A DNA stretch of 64,000 bases from Helicobacter sp. MIT 11-5569. Its GTDB lineage: Bacteria; Campylobacterota; Campylobacteria; Campylobacterales; Helicobacteraceae. How positions within the stretch are numbered: position 1 is the first letter of the stretch; the number at the start of each line of letters is the position of its first letter. Shown here in pieces: positions 26,840 to 37,672 of this stretch. The DNA is taken from NCBI RefSeq assembly GCF_000765695.2, contig NZ_JRPB02000005.1, positions 1-64,000 on the forward strand. Reading direction: 5' to 3'. A model generated the notes under the pieces. That model saw only the letters and a program-made list of their open reading frames with translations. It searched no databases and was not told the DNA's origin. The position numbers and the translations under genes are program-made.

Positions 26840-27192
26840 TATCCCCAAATCTCCTCATATAACTTCTCATCAAAACCCACAATAACCTGCTCTTTTTTGC
26901 CTTTTTTAGATTCAATCACAGGACGCTTAATGAGCAATGGAGCGTCAATTAACCATTGTTTGATTCCACTATCATCTAAATTTTTATCTTTTAATCCTAA
27001 TTTTTTATAAGTTGTTCCTTTATGATTCAAAAGTGTTTTAAGTGGAACAAATTTTAACCAACACTCTATCTTTTCTAAGCTTGGAGATTCTTTTTTAAAA
27101 TCCACCAAAGTATATTCCACTCCCTTAGAATCTAAAAACTGCATTGCTTTTTTCACACTACCACAAGTTTTAATTCCATATAACTTCACCAT
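26839..27192 (-). CDS. ArsC/Spx-family thioredoxin-fold protein
   Basis: A 117-residue protein of the ArsC/Spx/YffB family. It has KLYGIKTCGSVKKAMQFL with one cysteine (residue 10) at the usual active site, the DFKKESP segment, and the conserved C-terminal LIKRPVIESKK before VGFDEKLY. There is no second cysteine in a CXXC arrangement, as in YffB-type members, whose activity may be glutathione-dependent; arsenate reduction is not implied. It is one base overlapped with the NlpC/P60 gene. Confidence 0.85.
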   Translation of the reverse strand: MVKLYGIKTCGSVKKAMQFLDSKGVEYTLVDFKKESPSLEKIECWLKFVPLKTLLNHKGTTYKKLGLKDKNLDDSGIKQWLIDAPLLIKRPVIESKKGKKEQVIVGFDEKLYEEIWG

Positions 27193-27202
27193 TAAGATTC
27201 CT

Positions 27203-27535
27203 TTAAAAATAATTTAATGCAACCATATAAATAATCATACCTACAAACATACTTAAAATTGTATTCTTTGTGAGCAAAAAACATACAACCACACATGCAA
27301 TCCCTCCAATTTCATAGATTCCATAATGCGCACTCCACTCTACATCTTTAAGCGTAAAAAACACCAAAAGTGTCATTATTAGCAAAGGCATTGTTGCTTG
27401 CAAATACTGAAGCAATGGAGTATTGACTTTATTTTTAAGCACAAAAAAAGGCAAAAAGCGCGTTAATGCAGTTCCAATTGTTGCTGCGATAATAGCACCA
27501 AGAATATACCAATCACTTAAATGTTCTAATTCCAC
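27203..27535 (-). CDS. azlD: Branched-chain amino acid exporter, small subunit AzlD
   Basis: A 110-residue, four-helix membrane protein with TIGTALTRFLPFFVLK, the AzlD family start. It pairs with AzlC to export branched-chain amino acids or analogues. The start is GTG with AAGG six bases upstream, lying at the very end of azlC. Only one base separates it from the azlC stop. Confidence 0.87.
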   Translation of the reverse strand: MELEHLSDWYILGAIIAATIGTALTRFLPFFVLKNKVNTPLLQYLQATMPLLIMTLLVFFTLKDVEWSAHYGIYEIGGIACVVVCFLLTKNTILSMFVGMIIYMVALNYF

Positions 27536-27536
27536 G

Positions 27537-28220
27537 CTATGCCTTTTTGAAAATCCAAGGTTTTAAGACAAGTAAAATTGCGATTCCACATAAAATACTA
27601 AGTAATAAAAAATTATCTCTAGGAAACATAATAAGCCCAAAAACGCCAAGCACACACGCAATATAAAAAGGCATTTTAAATGTGGAATTTTGCAACAAAG
27701 AAAGTGTTAGCACACTAAAAAGTGCTGTTAGCACAAACTCAATCCCCTCTGGATTTAACCTAAAATACTCACCCAAAAAGATTCCAAGCCCACAGCCTAT
27801 AATCCAATATAAATGGTTTAATAAAGTAACGAATAAATAATTTTTCTCTAAATCTTTTGGAGCAAGTTTTAAAGAAGCTTGATGACTCTTTAAAACAGCA
27901 AATGTCTCATCTGTCAGCCCAAAAAGCACATAATACTTAGTTAGTCCAAAATGTTTAATGTCTGTGAGGATTGAAAGTGAGTAAAAAAGATGTCTAATAT
28001 TTAATAAAAATGAAGCAATAGCTACTTCAAAAAATCCAGAATGCGCAGCCAAAAGCGAAACAAGCAAAAACTGCCCTGCTCCTGCATAAATCACAACCGC
28101 ACATAAAATGCCAAAATACCAAGGCAAATGTAAATTTGCATACAAGATTCCAAAAGTAGCACCAAGTGGCAAATATCCCATCATTACTGGTAAAGTTTGT
28201 ATAAAGCTTTTAAAAAACAT
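27537..28220 (-). CDS. azlC: Branched-chain amino acid exporter, large subunit AzlC
   Basis: A 227-residue membrane protein with the AzlC signature LPLGATFGILYA near residues 17-28 and IYAGAGQFLLVSLLAA near 46-60, then RHLFYSLSI and FGLTDETFAV. These are typical of the AzlC/YgaZ family. It forms a heteromeric exporter with AzlD. It is probably the first gene of the azlCD pair, and about 50 bases separate it from the hypothetical gene upstream. Confidence 0.9.
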   Translation of the reverse strand: MFFKSFIQTLPVMMGYLPLGATFGILYANLHLPWYFGILCAVVIYAGAGQFLLVSLLAAHSGFFEVAIASFLLNIRHLFYSLSILTDIKHFGLTKYYVLFGLTDETFAVLKSHQASLKLAPKDLEKNYLFVTLLNHLYWIIGCGLGIFLGEYFRLNPEGIEFVLTALFSVLTLSLLQNSTFKMPFYIACVLGVFGLIMFPRDNFLLLSILCGIAILLVLKPWIFKKA

Positions 28221-28270
28221 TGCATTATTCCAAAATTAAAGCACACATTATAACAAATTAACTACAATCT

Positions 28271-28720
28271 TTAAAACATTTTATACCCTAGCAAAATACA
28301 TTTATCAAAATAAGGCAGCACGCACATTGCTTTAATATCGCCATCAATCCCAATATCACGCAAAGTTTCATAATAGCGAATATCAAATTGCAAATGGCTA
28401 TTTGCACTCGTTGAGATTCCAACTCCACTTTGCTCATTAAAATAAATAAACCAAGAAATTTTGCTAAAAACTAACACAAGTGCGTGAAGATTGTTTAAGG
28501 ATTCCTTTTCTTTTGGGCTTAGCAAATGATAACCTTCACGACTCACAACAATGCGATGACGAAATCGCACAAAATTACGCGCAAGGGTTTGTTTATGCAC
28601 TTGTTCATAAAATTGGTCAAAATTCATAAAATTAGTCTGTATCAAAGGAATCTTAGAATCTTGCGCACTAAGCAATAAAGGAAAAAGTGCAAGCCATAGA
28701 ATCTTTAAGTTGATTTTCAT
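28271..28720 (-). CDS. Hypothetical secreted protein
   Basis: A 149-residue protein with an apparent cleavable signal peptide (MKINLKILWLALFPLLLSAQ, cleavage after about residue 19) and no further membrane helix. The mature part is mixed alpha/beta in composition with two cysteines close together near the C-terminus (MCVLPYFDKC). I recognise no family. It lies 36 bases past purL on the same strand, so it may be read through from purL. Confidence 0.6.
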   Translation of the reverse strand: MKINLKILWLALFPLLLSAQDSKIPLIQTNFMNFDQFYEQVHKQTLARNFVRFRHRIVVSREGYHLLSPKEKESLNNLHALVLVFSKISWFIYFNEQSGVGISTSANSHLQFDIRYYETLRDIGIDGDIKAMCVLPYFDKCILLGYKMF

Positions 28721-28756
28721 TCTTTAAGATTCCATAGCGCAACCCCAAAATGGAGA

Positions 28757-30967
28757 TTAAAGGGATTCCACGACATTTTGGAATTGCTGATAGAAGATTT
28801 GTCGCGCATCTTGTAGAGATAGGGAAATTTCGCCGATTTTAAGGCAATCGCCACCAAGTGTTGCAATTTTTGTCAAAATCAAATTAGAATCTTTGAGTAA
28901 ATCGGCAAGCTTTGAAACATTTTGGGATTCCACAGCAAGCAGAATCTGTGTAGGAGCTTCACCAAAAAGCGCGTTAAATTCAAGATTTGCCACACTTTCA
29001 ACACCGATATTTCCCCTTATACAAGCTTTTGCTAACGCTAATGCTAAACCACCTTGATAAACATCTACCGCCGCTTTGATAAGCCTGTGTTCATTGGCAA
29101 CATTAAGCACACTCCACAAAAATAACTCATCTTGTAGATTAATGTTTTCAATCTCGCTCTTGAAAGAATTGCCAAAATATTTTGCCACCAAGCTTGCACC
29201 AAATTTTGGAGTAATTCCTTTTGGTGCTAGGCGATAAACTTCTAACCCTGCAACTTCAAAATGCGATTGCAAAACATTATGCACATCATCAATAATACCA
29301 ACCCCTGCAATACTAGGCGTTGGATAAATATCTTGATTATTTGTTTGGTTATAAAGGCTAACATTACCGCTAACAACAGGCGTATTTAACGCTTTACAAG
29401 CCTCTTTAATACCCTCACAAGCTTCTTTAAACTGCCACATAACTTCTGGATTCTCTGGGCTTCCAAAATTCAAACAATCTGTAATTGCCAAAGCGCGCCC
29501 ACCACGCAAAGCAACATCTCGTCCAACTTTTGCCACTGCTTGTTTTGCACCTTCTCTTGGATTAAGATAGCAAAGTCTGCTTTGACAAGCGACACTCATT
29601 CCCAAACCTTTACCATTTTCTTTTACGCGAATCACACTAGCACCACCCGCGCCGCTAGGGATAATCGTATTAGTCTGCACACTAGAATCGTATTGCGTAT
29701 AAACCCAAGATTTATCACAAATTTCTGGGCTTTTAAGTAAAGTTTCAAAGACATTTTGTTGATTTTGGGATTCTAAACTTTGCACATCTAAAGCTTCAAT
29801 AGAATCTAAATAATGTGGATTTTCACTTACAGGACGATTAAGAATTGGTGCTTTTTCACTAAGTGGCGCAATAGGAATCTCTGCACATTTTTCATTATGC
29901 CAAAAAAGCTCCATTTTGCCACTATTTGTAACTTCTCCGATGATTGCGCAATCTAATTCCCATTTTGCAAAAATCTCTATAATTTTTGCTTCGCAGCCTT
30001 TTTTGGCACAAATGAGCATTCTCTCTTGACTTTCGCTTAACATCAATTCATAAGGCGTCATTCCACTCTCTCGCATTGGGACTTTATCTAAGTGCATTAT
30101 CATTCCACTTCCGCTGCGTCCCGCCATTTCAAAGCTGGAGCTAGTAAGCCCTGCTGCACCCATATCTTGGATTCCAACAATTAAATCTTGCTTGAATAAT
30201 TCCAAACAAGCTTCCAAAAGCAACTTTTCTGTAAATGGGTCGCCCACTTGCACTGTTGGACGGAGAGATTTAGAATCCTCGCTAAAAGAATCGCTACTCA
30301 TCACAGCCCCACCTAAGCCATCACGCCCGGTTTTTGAACCAACATAAATGACAGGATTTCCGATTCCTTCTGCTTTACCATAAAAGATTTCATCGTTTTT
30401 GACGATTCCTAATGAAAAAGCATTGACTAGAATATTTCCATTATAACTTGGTTCAAAGCTCATTTCTCCGCCAATTGTTGGCACACCCATACAATTTCCA
30501 TACCCACCGATTCCTGCGACTACTCCACGCAACAAATAACGATGTTTTGCTCCGATAGAATCCTTTTTTGTAATATCACCAAAACGAATAGAATTTAGGC
30601 TTGCAACCACTCTAGCACCCATTGTAAAAATATCACGCATGATTCCGCCAACACCTGTTGCTGCTCCTGCATAAGGCTCAATAAAGCTTGGGTGATTATG
30701 CGATTCCATTTTAAAAACCGCTCCATAACCTCCGCCAATATCAATAATACCGGCATTCTCTCCGGGTCCTTGAATCACCCAAGGAGCACGTGTTGGAAAA
30801 CCGCTAAGATAGATTTTACTAGATTTGTAACTACAATGCTCACTCCACATTGCCGAAAAAATGCCGAGTTCTACTAAGTTTGGCTCTCTGCCTAAAATAC
30901 TTAAAATTTTGTCGTAATCCTCTTTAGTGAGTTTGTGTTGTTTTAAAACTTGAGAGAGATTCTCCAT
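28757..30967 (-). CDS. purL: Phosphoribosylformylglycinamidine synthase subunit PurL
   Basis: The ATP-dependent synthase subunit of step 4 of purine synthesis, converting FGAR to FGAM. At 736 residues it is the small-type PurL, which needs separate PurQ and PurS partners; neither is in the window. The start at 30967 ([14 protein letters not shown]) has an AAGGA site eight bases upstream. Key motifs are [10 protein letters not shown] near residue 40, [10 protein letters not shown] near 95, and [16 protein letters not shown]. pylori lacks this pathway, so its presence helps place the organism among other helicobacters. Confidence 0.95.
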   Translation of the reverse strand: MENLSQVLKQHKLTKEDYDKILSILGREPNLVELGIFSAMWSEHCSYKSSKIYLSGFPTRAPWVIQGPGENAGIIDIGGGYGAVFKMESHNHPSFIEPYAGAATGVGGIMRDIFTMGARVVASLNSIRFGDITKKDSIGAKHRYLLRGVVAGIGGYGNCMGVPTIGGEMSFEPSYNGNILVNAFSLGIVKNDEIFYGKAEGIGNPVIYVGSKTGRDGLGGAVMSSDSFSEDSKSLRPTVQVGDPFTEKLLLEACLELFKQDLIVGIQDMGAAGLTSSSFEMAGRSGSGMIMHLDKVPMRESGMTPYELMLSESQERMLICAKKGCEAKIIEIFAKWELDCAIIGEVTNSGKMELFWHNEKCAEIPIAPLSEKAPILNRPVSENPHYLDSIEALDVQSLESQNQQNVFETLLKSPEICDKSWVYTQYDSSVQTNTIIPSGAGGASVIRVKENGKGLGMSVACQSRLCYLNPREGAKQAVAKVGRDVALRGGRALAITDCLNFGSPENPEVMWQFKEACEGIKEACKALNTPVVSGNVSLYNQTNNQDIYPTPSIAGVGIIDDVHNVLQSHFEVAGLEVYRLAPKGITPKFGASLVAKYFGNSFKSEIENINLQDELFLWSVLNVANEHRLIKAAVDVYQGGLALALAKACIRGNIGVESVANLEFNALFGEAPTQILLAVESQNVSKLADLLKDSNLILTKIATLGGDCLKIGEISLSLQDARQIFYQQFQNVVESL

Positions 30968-31104
30968 TTTGACTTCCTTGATTAAGAAAAATAAATTTAG
31001 GCTTTTACAGACTCTTTGTGTGTAAATTTTACAAAGTAAGTGAAAGTTTAACAAATGACGCATAAAGTAGAGATAAACTAAGATTGCAATAAAGTTAAAT
31101 TCTG

Positions 31105-31110
31105 TAAAAT
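31105..31110 (+). promoter_or_regulatory. Predicted -10 element of ppsA
   Basis: TAAAAT preceded by TG lies 54 bases upstream of the ppsA start. It sits in the 197-base divergent gap between purL and ppsA, which holds no other gene I can see. Confidence 0.4.
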
Positions 31111-31164
31111 ATTTGCGTTTTGCTTTGGCAACCACAACGCAGGAATTTTAAGGAGAAATCTAAG

Positions 31165-33588
31165 ATGAAATACATCAAGTTTTTCAAAGAGTTAAACAAT
31201 AGAGATGTTCCCATAGTCGGGGGAAAGAATGCAAGTATCGGAGAGATGTTTCAAGAGCTTGTTCCAATGGGAATCAAAGTCCCAAATGGTTTTGCAATTA
31301 CAAGTGAAGCTTATTGGTATTTGCTAGATAGTGCTGGAATTAGAGAAAAAATTAAAGAGTTGCTCGATGGAATTGATGTAACTGAAATTGATGTATTAAA
31401 TGTCCGCTCCAAAAAAATCCGTGATATGATTTTTGGAACACCATTGCCGGAAGATTTACGCAAGGAAATCTTAGATGCTTACAAAATTCTAAGTGAAGAA
31501 TATAAAATGGAAGAAGCAGATGTTGCAGTCCGAAGCTCTGCCACTGCTGAAGACTTGCCTGATGCAAGCTTTGCAGGGCAACAAGATACTTATTTAAGTG
31601 TGCAAGGACAAACCGAGCTAATCCATTATGTAAAATCTTGCCTTGCTTCACTTTTTACAGAACGCGCAGTCAGTTACCGCGCTTCAAGAGGATTTGACCA
31701 TTTTAAAGTAGCACTTTCTGTGGGTGTGCAAAAAATGGTGCGCTCTGATAAAGGAAGCTCTGGAGTAATGTTTAGTATTGATACAGAAACAGGATTCAAA
31801 GATGCGGTATTTATCACTTCAAGCTGGGGGTTAGGAGAAAATGTCGTAGGTGGGACGGTTAATCCTGATGAGTTTTATGTCTTTAAACCTGCACTAGAGT
31901 TAGGAAAACGTCCGATTCTTAAACGACAATTAGGCTTTAAAAACATTAAAATGATTTATGCAGCACCCGGAGCTCCACACCCTACAAAAAATATTGAAAC
32001 TACCGAAGAAGAGTTAAAAAGCTTTTCTTTAAGTGATGATGAAATTTTAACACTTGCACGTTATGCGATATTGATTGAAAAACATTATTCCAAAGAAGCA
32101 GGCGAATACCGCCCTATGGATATGGAATGGGCAAAAGATGGCAATAGCGGAGAACTCTTTATCGTCCAAGCGCGCCCAGAAACTGTGCAAAGTCAAAAAA
32201 TGAAAAAACAAAGCAACACTCTTGAAAAATACTTTTTTAAAGATAAAGAAGAAAAAGAGATTCTTTTAACCGGAAAAGCAGTGGGTGGAAAAATAGGAAT
32301 AGGCAAAATCCGTGTGATTGACAATATTGCAAATATGGGAGAATTAAAACAAGGGGAAATTCTTGTAACAGATAATACTGACCCTGATTGGGAACCCGCA
32401 ATGAAAAAAGCTGCGGCAGTTATTACCAATCGCGGAGGACGCACTTGCCATGCTGCTATTGTTGCGCGTGAAATTGGAGTTCCAGCGATTGTTGGAGCAG
32501 TAGGGGCGACAGAAAAATTAGAAACCGGAATGGAAGTAACCGTATCTTGCGCGGAAGGCGAAGATGGCTTTGTGTATGATGGCATTCATTCTTTTGAAAT
32601 TGAAAAGATTGACTTAAGTAGCCTAGAGCAACCTAAAACAAAAATCTATATGAATATTGGTAACCCTGAAAAAGCTTTTGCTTTTTCTATGATTCCAAAT
32701 AATGGCGTTGGACTTGCTAGAATGGAATTTATCATTAACAACTATATTAAAGCGCACCCTTTAGCACTCATTGATTTACACAATGGAAACAAAGAATTTG
32801 ACGGCGTAGAAGGCGTTAAAGAAATTATGTCTGGCTATGCAAACCCTAAAGACTTTTTTATCAAAAAAATCGCAGAAGGCGTAGGAATGATTGCTTCAGC
32901 ATTCTATCCAAAGCCCGTAATTGTGCGCACAAGCGATTTTAAATCCAACGAATATTGTCGAATGGTAGGCGGAAAAAACTATGAGCCTCACGAAGAAAAT
33001 CCAATGATTGGGTATAGAGGTGCAAGCCGTTACTATTCTGAACAATATCGTCAAGCCTTTGAGTGGGAGTGTCAAGCACTTGCTATGGCAAGAAATGAAA
33101 TGGGATTTACAAATATGAAAATTATGGTTCCATTCCTTAGGACTCCAGAAGAAGGGCGCAGAGTGCTTGATATTATGCGTAAAAATGGGCTCACGCAAGG
33201 AGAAAATGGCTTAGAAATTTATGTGATGTGTGAATTACCTGTAAATATAATTTTAGCCGATGAATTTTTACAACTTTTTGATGGATTCTCTATTGGTTCA
33301 AATGACTTAACACAACTCACTTTAGGTGTTGATAGAGATGGAGAGCTTGTAAGCCATGTCTTTGATGAAAGAAATCCTGCATTACTTAAAATGTTCAAAA
33401 TGGCAATTGATGCTTGCAAAAAACACAATAAATACTGCGGAATCTGCGGACAAGCTCCGAGTGATTATCCAGAAATTGCAGAATTTTTAGTAGAAAATGG
33501 AATAGCGTCTATTTCCCTAAATCCAGATTCTATTATTGAAACTTGGGATAGAATCGTAACACTAGAGAAAAAACTAGGAATGTCCTAA
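31165..33588 (+). CDS. ppsA: Phosphoenolpyruvate synthase
   Basis: Converts pyruvate and ATP to phosphoenolpyruvate, AMP and phosphate, the entry to gluconeogenesis from pyruvate. The 807 residues run as an ATP-grasp N-terminal domain ([32 protein letters not shown]), a phosphohistidine domain with [13 protein letters not shown] (His at about 428), and a PEP-binding barrel with [13 protein letters not shown] and [10 protein letters not shown] near the C-terminus. The start at 31165 is preceded by AAGGAG with good spacing; an upstream in-frame start at 31120 lacks this. It is a single-gene unit ending at a hairpin. Confidence 0.96.
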   Translation: MKYIKFFKELNNRDVPIVGGKNASIGEMFQELVPMGIKVPNGFAITSEAYWYLLDSAGIREKIKELLDGIDVTEIDVLNVRSKKIRDMIFGTPLPEDLRKEILDAYKILSEEYKMEEADVAVRSSATAEDLPDASFAGQQDTYLSVQGQTELIHYVKSCLASLFTERAVSYRASRGFDHFKVALSVGVQKMVRSDKGSSGVMFSIDTETGFKDAVFITSSWGLGENVVGGTVNPDEFYVFKPALELGKRPILKRQLGFKNIKMIYAAPGAPHPTKNIETTEEELKSFSLSDDEILTLARYAILIEKHYSKEAGEYRPMDMEWAKDGNSGELFIVQARPETVQSQKMKKQSNTLEKYFFKDKEEKEILLTGKAVGGKIGIGKIRVIDNIANMGELKQGEILVTDNTDPDWEPAMKKAAAVITNRGGRTCHAAIVAREIGVPAIVGAVGATEKLETGMEVTVSCAEGEDGFVYDGIHSFEIEKIDLSSLEQPKTKIYMNIGNPEKAFAFSMIPNNGVGLARMEFIINNYIKAHPLALIDLHNGNKEFDGVEGVKEIMSGYANPKDFFIKKIAEGVGMIASAFYPKPVIVRTSDFKSNEYCRMVGGKNYEPHEENPMIGYRGASRYYSEQYRQAFEWECQALAMARNEMGFTNMKIMVPFLRTPEEGRRVLDIMRKNGLTQGENGLEIYVMCELPVNIILADEFLQLFDGFSIGSNDLTQLTLGVDRDGELVSHVFDERNPALLKMFKMAIDACKKHNKYCGICGQAPSDYPEIAEFLVENGIASISLNPDSIIETWDRIVTLEKKLGMS

Positions 33589-33592
33589 CATT

Positions 33593-33610
33593 GCAGGGAG
33601 CAATCCCTGC
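33593..33610 (+). terminator. Hairpin terminator after ppsA
   Basis: A perfect 7-bp GC-rich stem (GCAGGGA / TCCCTGC) with a GCAA loop begins five bases past the ppsA stop and is followed by a T-rich stretch (TTAACTTTAA). The U tract is interrupted. Confidence 0.65.
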
Positions 33611-33678
33611 TTAACTTTAAAAAATCTTAAAAAATAATTTAAACTTCATCTTTGAAAAGCTTTTATAAGTTTGCAGTG

Positions 33679-33684
33679 TATAAT
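33679..33684 (+). promoter_or_regulatory. Predicted -10 element of serB
   Basis: A perfect TATAAT preceded by TG lies 29 bases before the TTG start of serB. This supports transcription separate from ppsA. Confidence 0.6.
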
Positions 33685-33713
33685 GCGTTACTTTTCTTTA
33701 AATAAGGATTTTC

Positions 33714-34337
33714 TTGAAACTTGCTGTTTTTGATTTTGATTCCACTCTAATGGACGGAGAGACAATTGACCTTTTAGCTCAAGCTAATGGAAGCACTGAT
33801 GCTGTGCGCACTATCACAAAAGAAGCTATGGGTGGTAAAATGGACTTTCACCAAAGTTTAAAACTTCGTGTTGCAACTCTAAAGGGAATGCCTTTATCAA
33901 AAGTGCATTCCGTATGCGAAAACCTAAAATATAATTTAGGAGCTAAAGAATTAATCAATATTTTAAAAGCTAAAGATTATAAGGTTGTTGTTTTTAGCGG
34001 AGGATTTGACGAGGGTGTGTGTGCTGGACAAAAGGCTTTGGGTTATCATATCCATTTTAGCAATACTCTTCACCATAAAGATGGAATCTTAACGGGTGAA
34101 GTCGGTGGAGAAATGATGTTTAACTATTCTAAAGGGCGTATGCTTGAGAAAATTCAAACACTTTTAAACGCAACTTACGAAAATACCATTGCCATTGGAG
34201 ATGGCGCAAATGATATTTCAATGTTCAAATATGCAAAAAAGAAAATAGCGTTTTGTGCTAAACCTGTCCTTAGAGAAGCTGCAAATATTATTATTGATGA
34301 AAAAGACTTGATGCAGATTGCAAAACATTTAGACTAG
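33714..34337 (+). CDS. serB: Phosphoserine phosphatase
   Basis: A 207-residue HAD-family enzyme that makes serine from phosphoserine. It has motif I FDFDSTLMDGE (nucleophile Asp7, Asp9), motif II VVFSGGFDEG (residues 92-101), a conserved lysine in NYSKGRM, and motif IV IGDGANDISM (161-170). It lacks the N-terminal ACT domain of longer SerB proteins. The start is TTG with an AAGGA site seven bases upstream; no ATG gives the intact N-terminal strand. Transaldolase follows eight bases later. Confidence 0.93.
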   Translation: MKLAVFDFDSTLMDGETIDLLAQANGSTDAVRTITKEAMGGKMDFHQSLKLRVATLKGMPLSKVHSVCENLKYNLGAKELINILKAKDYKVVVFSGGFDEGVCAGQKALGYHIHFSNTLHHKDGILTGEVGGEMMFNYSKGRMLEKIQTLLNATYENTIAIGDGANDISMFKYAKKKIAFCAKPVLREAANIIIDEKDLMQIAKHLD

Positions 34338-34345
34338 GAGGTTTT

Positions 34346-35344
34346 ATGCAAGACAATTTTTCATTTTCACTTTGGTGTGATTTTATTGAACGTGATTTTT
34401 TAGAAAACGATTTTATTGGAATGATTCAAGATGGAATCATTAATGGAGCAACAAGCAATCCAGCAATTTTTCAACAATCTTTTTTAAATAAAAGCTATCA
34501 AGCGCAAAAAGAATCTTTACAAATTCAAGACAAAAAAAGCCTTTATGAAGCATTAGCCAAAACAGACATTCAACGCGCCGCAGAACTTCTAAAACCTCTT
34601 TATGATGCAAATCCTAATGATGGCTATATTAGCATTGAAGTTGATCCTAATTTATGCGAAGATGCTAAAGGAACGATTGAAGAGGGGAATCGCTTGTTTA
34701 ATGATATTGGCTATCCTAATGTGATGATTAAGATTCCAGCTACAAAAGCTGGCTTTAGTGCTATGGAAGAACTCATCGCACAAGGAATCTCTGTAAATGC
34801 CACTCTAGTTTTCAATAAAGAACAAGTGATAAACTGCATGGAGGCTTTCAAAAAGGGTTATGAAAAACTTAAACAAGTAAGCAAACTAGAGTTAAAGGAT
34901 TTACCGCGTGCAGTTGTTAGCATTTTTGTCTCTCGATTTGACCGCAAATGTGATTCTATTTTAAAAGAACATGGAATCCCAACTGCAACTTTGGGAATCA
35001 AAAATGCGCAATATCTCTATCATATTTTAAACTCTTATGCGCTTCCGGGTGTGCGCACACTCTTTGCTAGCACAGGCGTTAAAGGCGAAGATTTAGAACC
35101 TGCTTATTATATTAATGAACTTTATCACCCTTACGCAATCAACACTGCTCCGCTTTCTGCAATTTCTGCTTTTGATTATAATACAGTTAGTGAAGCATAT
35201 TTACCAAGTATTGAAGAATTAGAAGAGTTTTTAGAATCTGTCAAAAATGCTGGAATTGATTTGGATTCCATATCTCAAGAGTTGCTAGAACAAGGTTTAA
35301 ATGATTTTAAAGCAGCGTTTTCTAAAATTTTAGAAAGTTTATAA
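34346..35344 (+). CDS. tal: Transaldolase
   Basis: A 332-residue enzyme of the non-oxidative pentose phosphate pathway. The Schiff-base lysine is Lys129 in VMIKIPATKAGF. It also has NGATSNPAIFQQ near residues 33-44 and SIFVSRFDRKCD. The size fits the longer transaldolase subfamily found in Helicobacter and Campylobacter. It follows serB with an AGGAGG ribosome site. The order tal-rplY-pth-permease matches what I recall for H. pylori HP1495-HP1498. Confidence 0.93.
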   Translation: MQDNFSFSLWCDFIERDFLENDFIGMIQDGIINGATSNPAIFQQSFLNKSYQAQKESLQIQDKKSLYEALAKTDIQRAAELLKPLYDANPNDGYISIEVDPNLCEDAKGTIEEGNRLFNDIGYPNVMIKIPATKAGFSAMEELIAQGISVNATLVFNKEQVINCMEAFKKGYEKLKQVSKLELKDLPRAVVSIFVSRFDRKCDSILKEHGIPTATLGIKNAQYLYHILNSYALPGVRTLFASTGVKGEDLEPAYYINELYHPYAINTAPLSAISAFDYNTVSEAYLPSIEELEEFLESVKNAGIDLDSISQELLEQGLNDFKAAFSKILESL

Positions 35345-35377
35345 GCACATTTAAATATAGTTTTTACAAAAAATTGC

Positions 35378-35383
35378 TATAAT
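35378..35383 (+). promoter_or_regulatory. Predicted -10 element of rplY
   Basis: An extended -10, TGC followed by TATAAT, lies 32 bases before the rplY start, in the 71-base gap after tal. It is one of the best promoter matches in the window. Confidence 0.6.
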
Positions 35384-35415
35384 TGCGACTTTTATTTTAA
35401 TTTTAAGGACAATTA

Positions 35416-35952
35416 ATGTTAAGCGGAATAATTAGAGAGAGTATTTCAAAAGCAGATGTTAAAACGCTCAGAAAAAATGGTTATCTAATTGCTAATATCT
35501 ATGGAAAAGGCAAAGAAAATATCCATTGCGCGTTTAAACGCAATGATTTTATCAGGGAAGTCAAGAAAAAAACAGACTTAATCTTTGAAGTAGAAGTTGG
35601 CACACAAAAATATCCTGTTGTTATTCAAGAATACCAAAAAGACCCTATTACAAGTGAGATTATCCATGTGGATTTAATGCTAGCCCAAAAAGGAGTTGAA
35701 GCTAAGTATTCTGTAAAAGTGCGCACTGTTGGCACCTCAAAAGGACTTAAAAACAAAGGGGTTTTAATGATGTCAAAAAAACGCATTAAAGTAAAATCAA
35801 CACCTGAAAATCTTCCAAAAGATTATGAAATTAATGTAAGTGATTTAGATGTTGGCGATGTTGTGCTTGTGCGTGATTTACCTGCATTTGAAGGCGTAAA
35901 AATTGTCGAACGTGATGATGTTGCAATTGTTGGTGTAATTAAATCTCGCTAG
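35416..35952 (+). CDS. rplY: 50S ribosomal protein L25/Ctc
   Basis: A 178-residue protein that binds 5S rRNA in the large subunit. It is the longer L25/Ctc (TL5-like) form, with an N-terminal 5S-binding barrel (residues about 1-95, with YPVVIQEYQKDPITSEIIHVDLML) and a C-terminal extension (with NLPKDYEINVSDLDVGD). The ATG follows an AAGGA site. It heads rplY-pth-permease-purH, all on the plus strand with short gaps. Confidence 0.94.
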   Translation: MLSGIIRESISKADVKTLRKNGYLIANIYGKGKENIHCAFKRNDFIREVKKKTDLIFEVEVGTQKYPVVIQEYQKDPITSEIIHVDLMLAQKGVEAKYSVKVRTVGTSKGLKNKGVLMMSKKRIKVKSTPENLPKDYEINVSDLDVGDVVLVRDLPAFEGVKIVERDDVAIVGVIKSR

Positions 35953-35974
35953 TATTTCTTATGTCTTTGTGCAA

Positions 35975-36592
35975 ATGTTTTTAATAGTTGGCTTAGGAAA
36001 TCCGGGACAAAGTTATCAAAACAATCGCCACAACATAGGCTTTAAAGTCCTAGATTGCTTAATCCACACATTAAATGCCACAAAACAAAGCGACAAAAAC
36101 TTTCAAGGAGAGCTTTATAAAAGCTCTCAAATTCTACTTTTAAAGCCTACTACTTTTATGAATTTATCAGGTGAATCTGTCCAAAAAGTGCTGCGCTTCT
36201 ATAAAATCACAGGTTTTTTAGTCATTCATGATGAGTTAGATTTGCCTTTTGGAAGTGTAAAATTTAAGTTTGGTGGAAGCAGCGGCGGACATAATGGCTT
36301 AAAATCCATTGATTCCTTATGTGGCAACGCATATTATAGAATCCGCTATGGAATCAGCAAACCTGCAACAAAAGAAAAAGTGATAGATTGGGTATTGCAG
36401 GATTTTAGCTCTATTGAAATTGAACACAATCAAATCTTAATTCCACATTGTGCTAATGCTGCTTTAGAAATTACAAAACTAGATTCAAGTGAAAAGCTAG
36501 CTGCACAAGTCTCAAACAAATGGACGCTAAACCCAAAACCACTTCCTTCTAACACCACAGATTCCAAAAATCTTTCCAAAGTTACACAATGA
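35975..36592 (+). CDS. pth: Peptidyl-tRNA hydrolase
   Basis: Releases tRNA from peptidyl-tRNA that drops off the ribosome. About 205 residues, with LIVGLGNPGQSYQNNRHNIGF at the start (catalytic histidine in NNRHN), LLKPTTFMNLSGESV and VIHDELDLPFG with the conserved aspartate, then GGSSGGHNGLKSI. I choose ATG 35975, giving the usual MFLIVGLGNPG start, over the GTG two codons upstream; neither has a clear ribosome site. The stop overlaps the start of the next gene by four bases. Confidence 0.93.
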   Translation: MFLIVGLGNPGQSYQNNRHNIGFKVLDCLIHTLNATKQSDKNFQGELYKSSQILLLKPTTFMNLSGESVQKVLRFYKITGFLVIHDELDLPFGSVKFKFGGSSGGHNGLKSIDSLCGNAYYRIRYGISKPATKEKVIDWVLQDFSSIEIEHNQILIPHCANAALEITKLDSSEKLAAQVSNKWTLNPKPLPSNTTDSKNLSKVTQ

Positions 36593-37662
36593 GTTTATTT
36601 TTCCGCTATATTAGCTTTTTATATTTAAAATATTTTTTCTTTTTATTTGCATCTTTGGAATGCTTTTTTGTAGCAATTGATTTAGTAAAATTTTTAGATA
36701 ACCTGCCAAATTCTGCAAATTTATTTATCCTTCTATTTGTTTATGATTTTATGTATGCTTCACAATTTATCTTACCTCTCTCGCTAATCCTAGCGCAAAT
36801 TGTTTTAATGATAAATCTACTTAAAAGTGCTCAATTTACTGCTTTTTTGGCATTAGGTTTTGCAAGAATAAAAATCTTTTTTCCTATCTTTTTGCTAAGT
36901 TTTCTTATCACCTTTGCATTTATTGCGCTTAATGCAACGCCCTTTGCCTACGCTAAAGAACGCGTGGATTTGATTATAGACCAAGGATTTGCAGGAAATT
37001 ACAAAAATGATTTGTTTGTAAAATATAATCACAACTATATCTACTTTAAAAAAATCTATCCTCTACTACAAAGTGCTGAAGATGTTATTGTGTATGAATT
37101 CGACCCTAAAAACGATGCGCTTGTCAGTATTGTAGAATCCAAAAGAGCTAAATTTAATGGGGAAAATTGGATTTTAGAAAATGCTACGATTACAACTTTA
37201 GACCATACTCTAGCATTAGGCAAAAATCCTATAAAAATACAAAAAGGAGACGCTTACACCACTTTACATGGCTTCAAACCAAAGATTTTAGAGAATATCT
37301 ATGAAAAACAAGGTAGTATTTCTATTCTTGACGCATTTGAAGCATTTATGCTCTTAAAAAAACAAAATGCAAATACACAAAAGGTGCGCGGAGCTTTATA
37401 TAATCTACTTTTCTTCCCACTCTTTGCTCCTTTAATAATGGTATGCCTTGCAATTTTTATCCCAAATTCTAATCGTTATGCTAATTTAGGCTTGATGACG
37501 CTTGGAATGATTCTAGGAATTTTGATATTGTGGGGGATATTTTTTAGCTTTTCAAGATTGTCTATGAGCGGATTTTTACAGCCAGAATTTAGTATTTTGT
37601 TACCCGTTTTTATTCTATTTTTAACAAGCAGTTTTTGCCTTTACAAAATCTTAAAATCATAA
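36589..37662 (+). CDS. LptF/LptG (YjgP/YjgQ)-family permease
   Basis: A 357-residue membrane protein with three N-terminal helices, a periplasmic domain of about 170 residues (about 100-270) and three C-terminal helices, the layout of LptF/LptG. These subunits of the LptB2FG ABC complex extract lipopolysaccharide from the inner membrane. [22 protein letters not shown] is a typical opening. The sequence does not by itself say whether this is LptF or LptG. It overlaps pth by four bases, and purH follows after ten bases. Confidence 0.82.
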   Translation: MSLFFRYISFLYLKYFFFLFASLECFFVAIDLVKFLDNLPNSANLFILLFVYDFMYASQFILPLSLILAQIVLMINLLKSAQFTAFLALGFARIKIFFPIFLLSFLITFAFIALNATPFAYAKERVDLIIDQGFAGNYKNDLFVKYNHNYIYFKKIYPLLQSAEDVIVYEFDPKNDALVSIVESKRAKFNGENWILENATITTLDHTLALGKNPIKIQKGDAYTTLHGFKPKILENIYEKQGSISILDAFEAFMLLKKQNANTQKVRGALYNLLFFPLFAPLIMVCLAIFIPNSNRYANLGLMTLGMILGILILWGIFFSFSRLSMSGFLQPEFSILLPVFILFLTSSFCLYKILKS

Positions 37663-37672
37663 AAGGAGTGAT

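Noticed and set aside
26839-27192. Naming the ArsC-like protein as an arsenate reductase
   Set aside because: It has one cysteine at the active site and no arsenic-resistance neighbours. The Spx/YffB group is an equally good match, so only the family is given.
30968-31135. Upstream extensions of purL and ppsA that overlap each other
   Set aside because: Both extensions lack ribosome sites and would be antisense to each other. The starts at 30967 and 31165 each have an AAGGA-type site and give the usual protein start.
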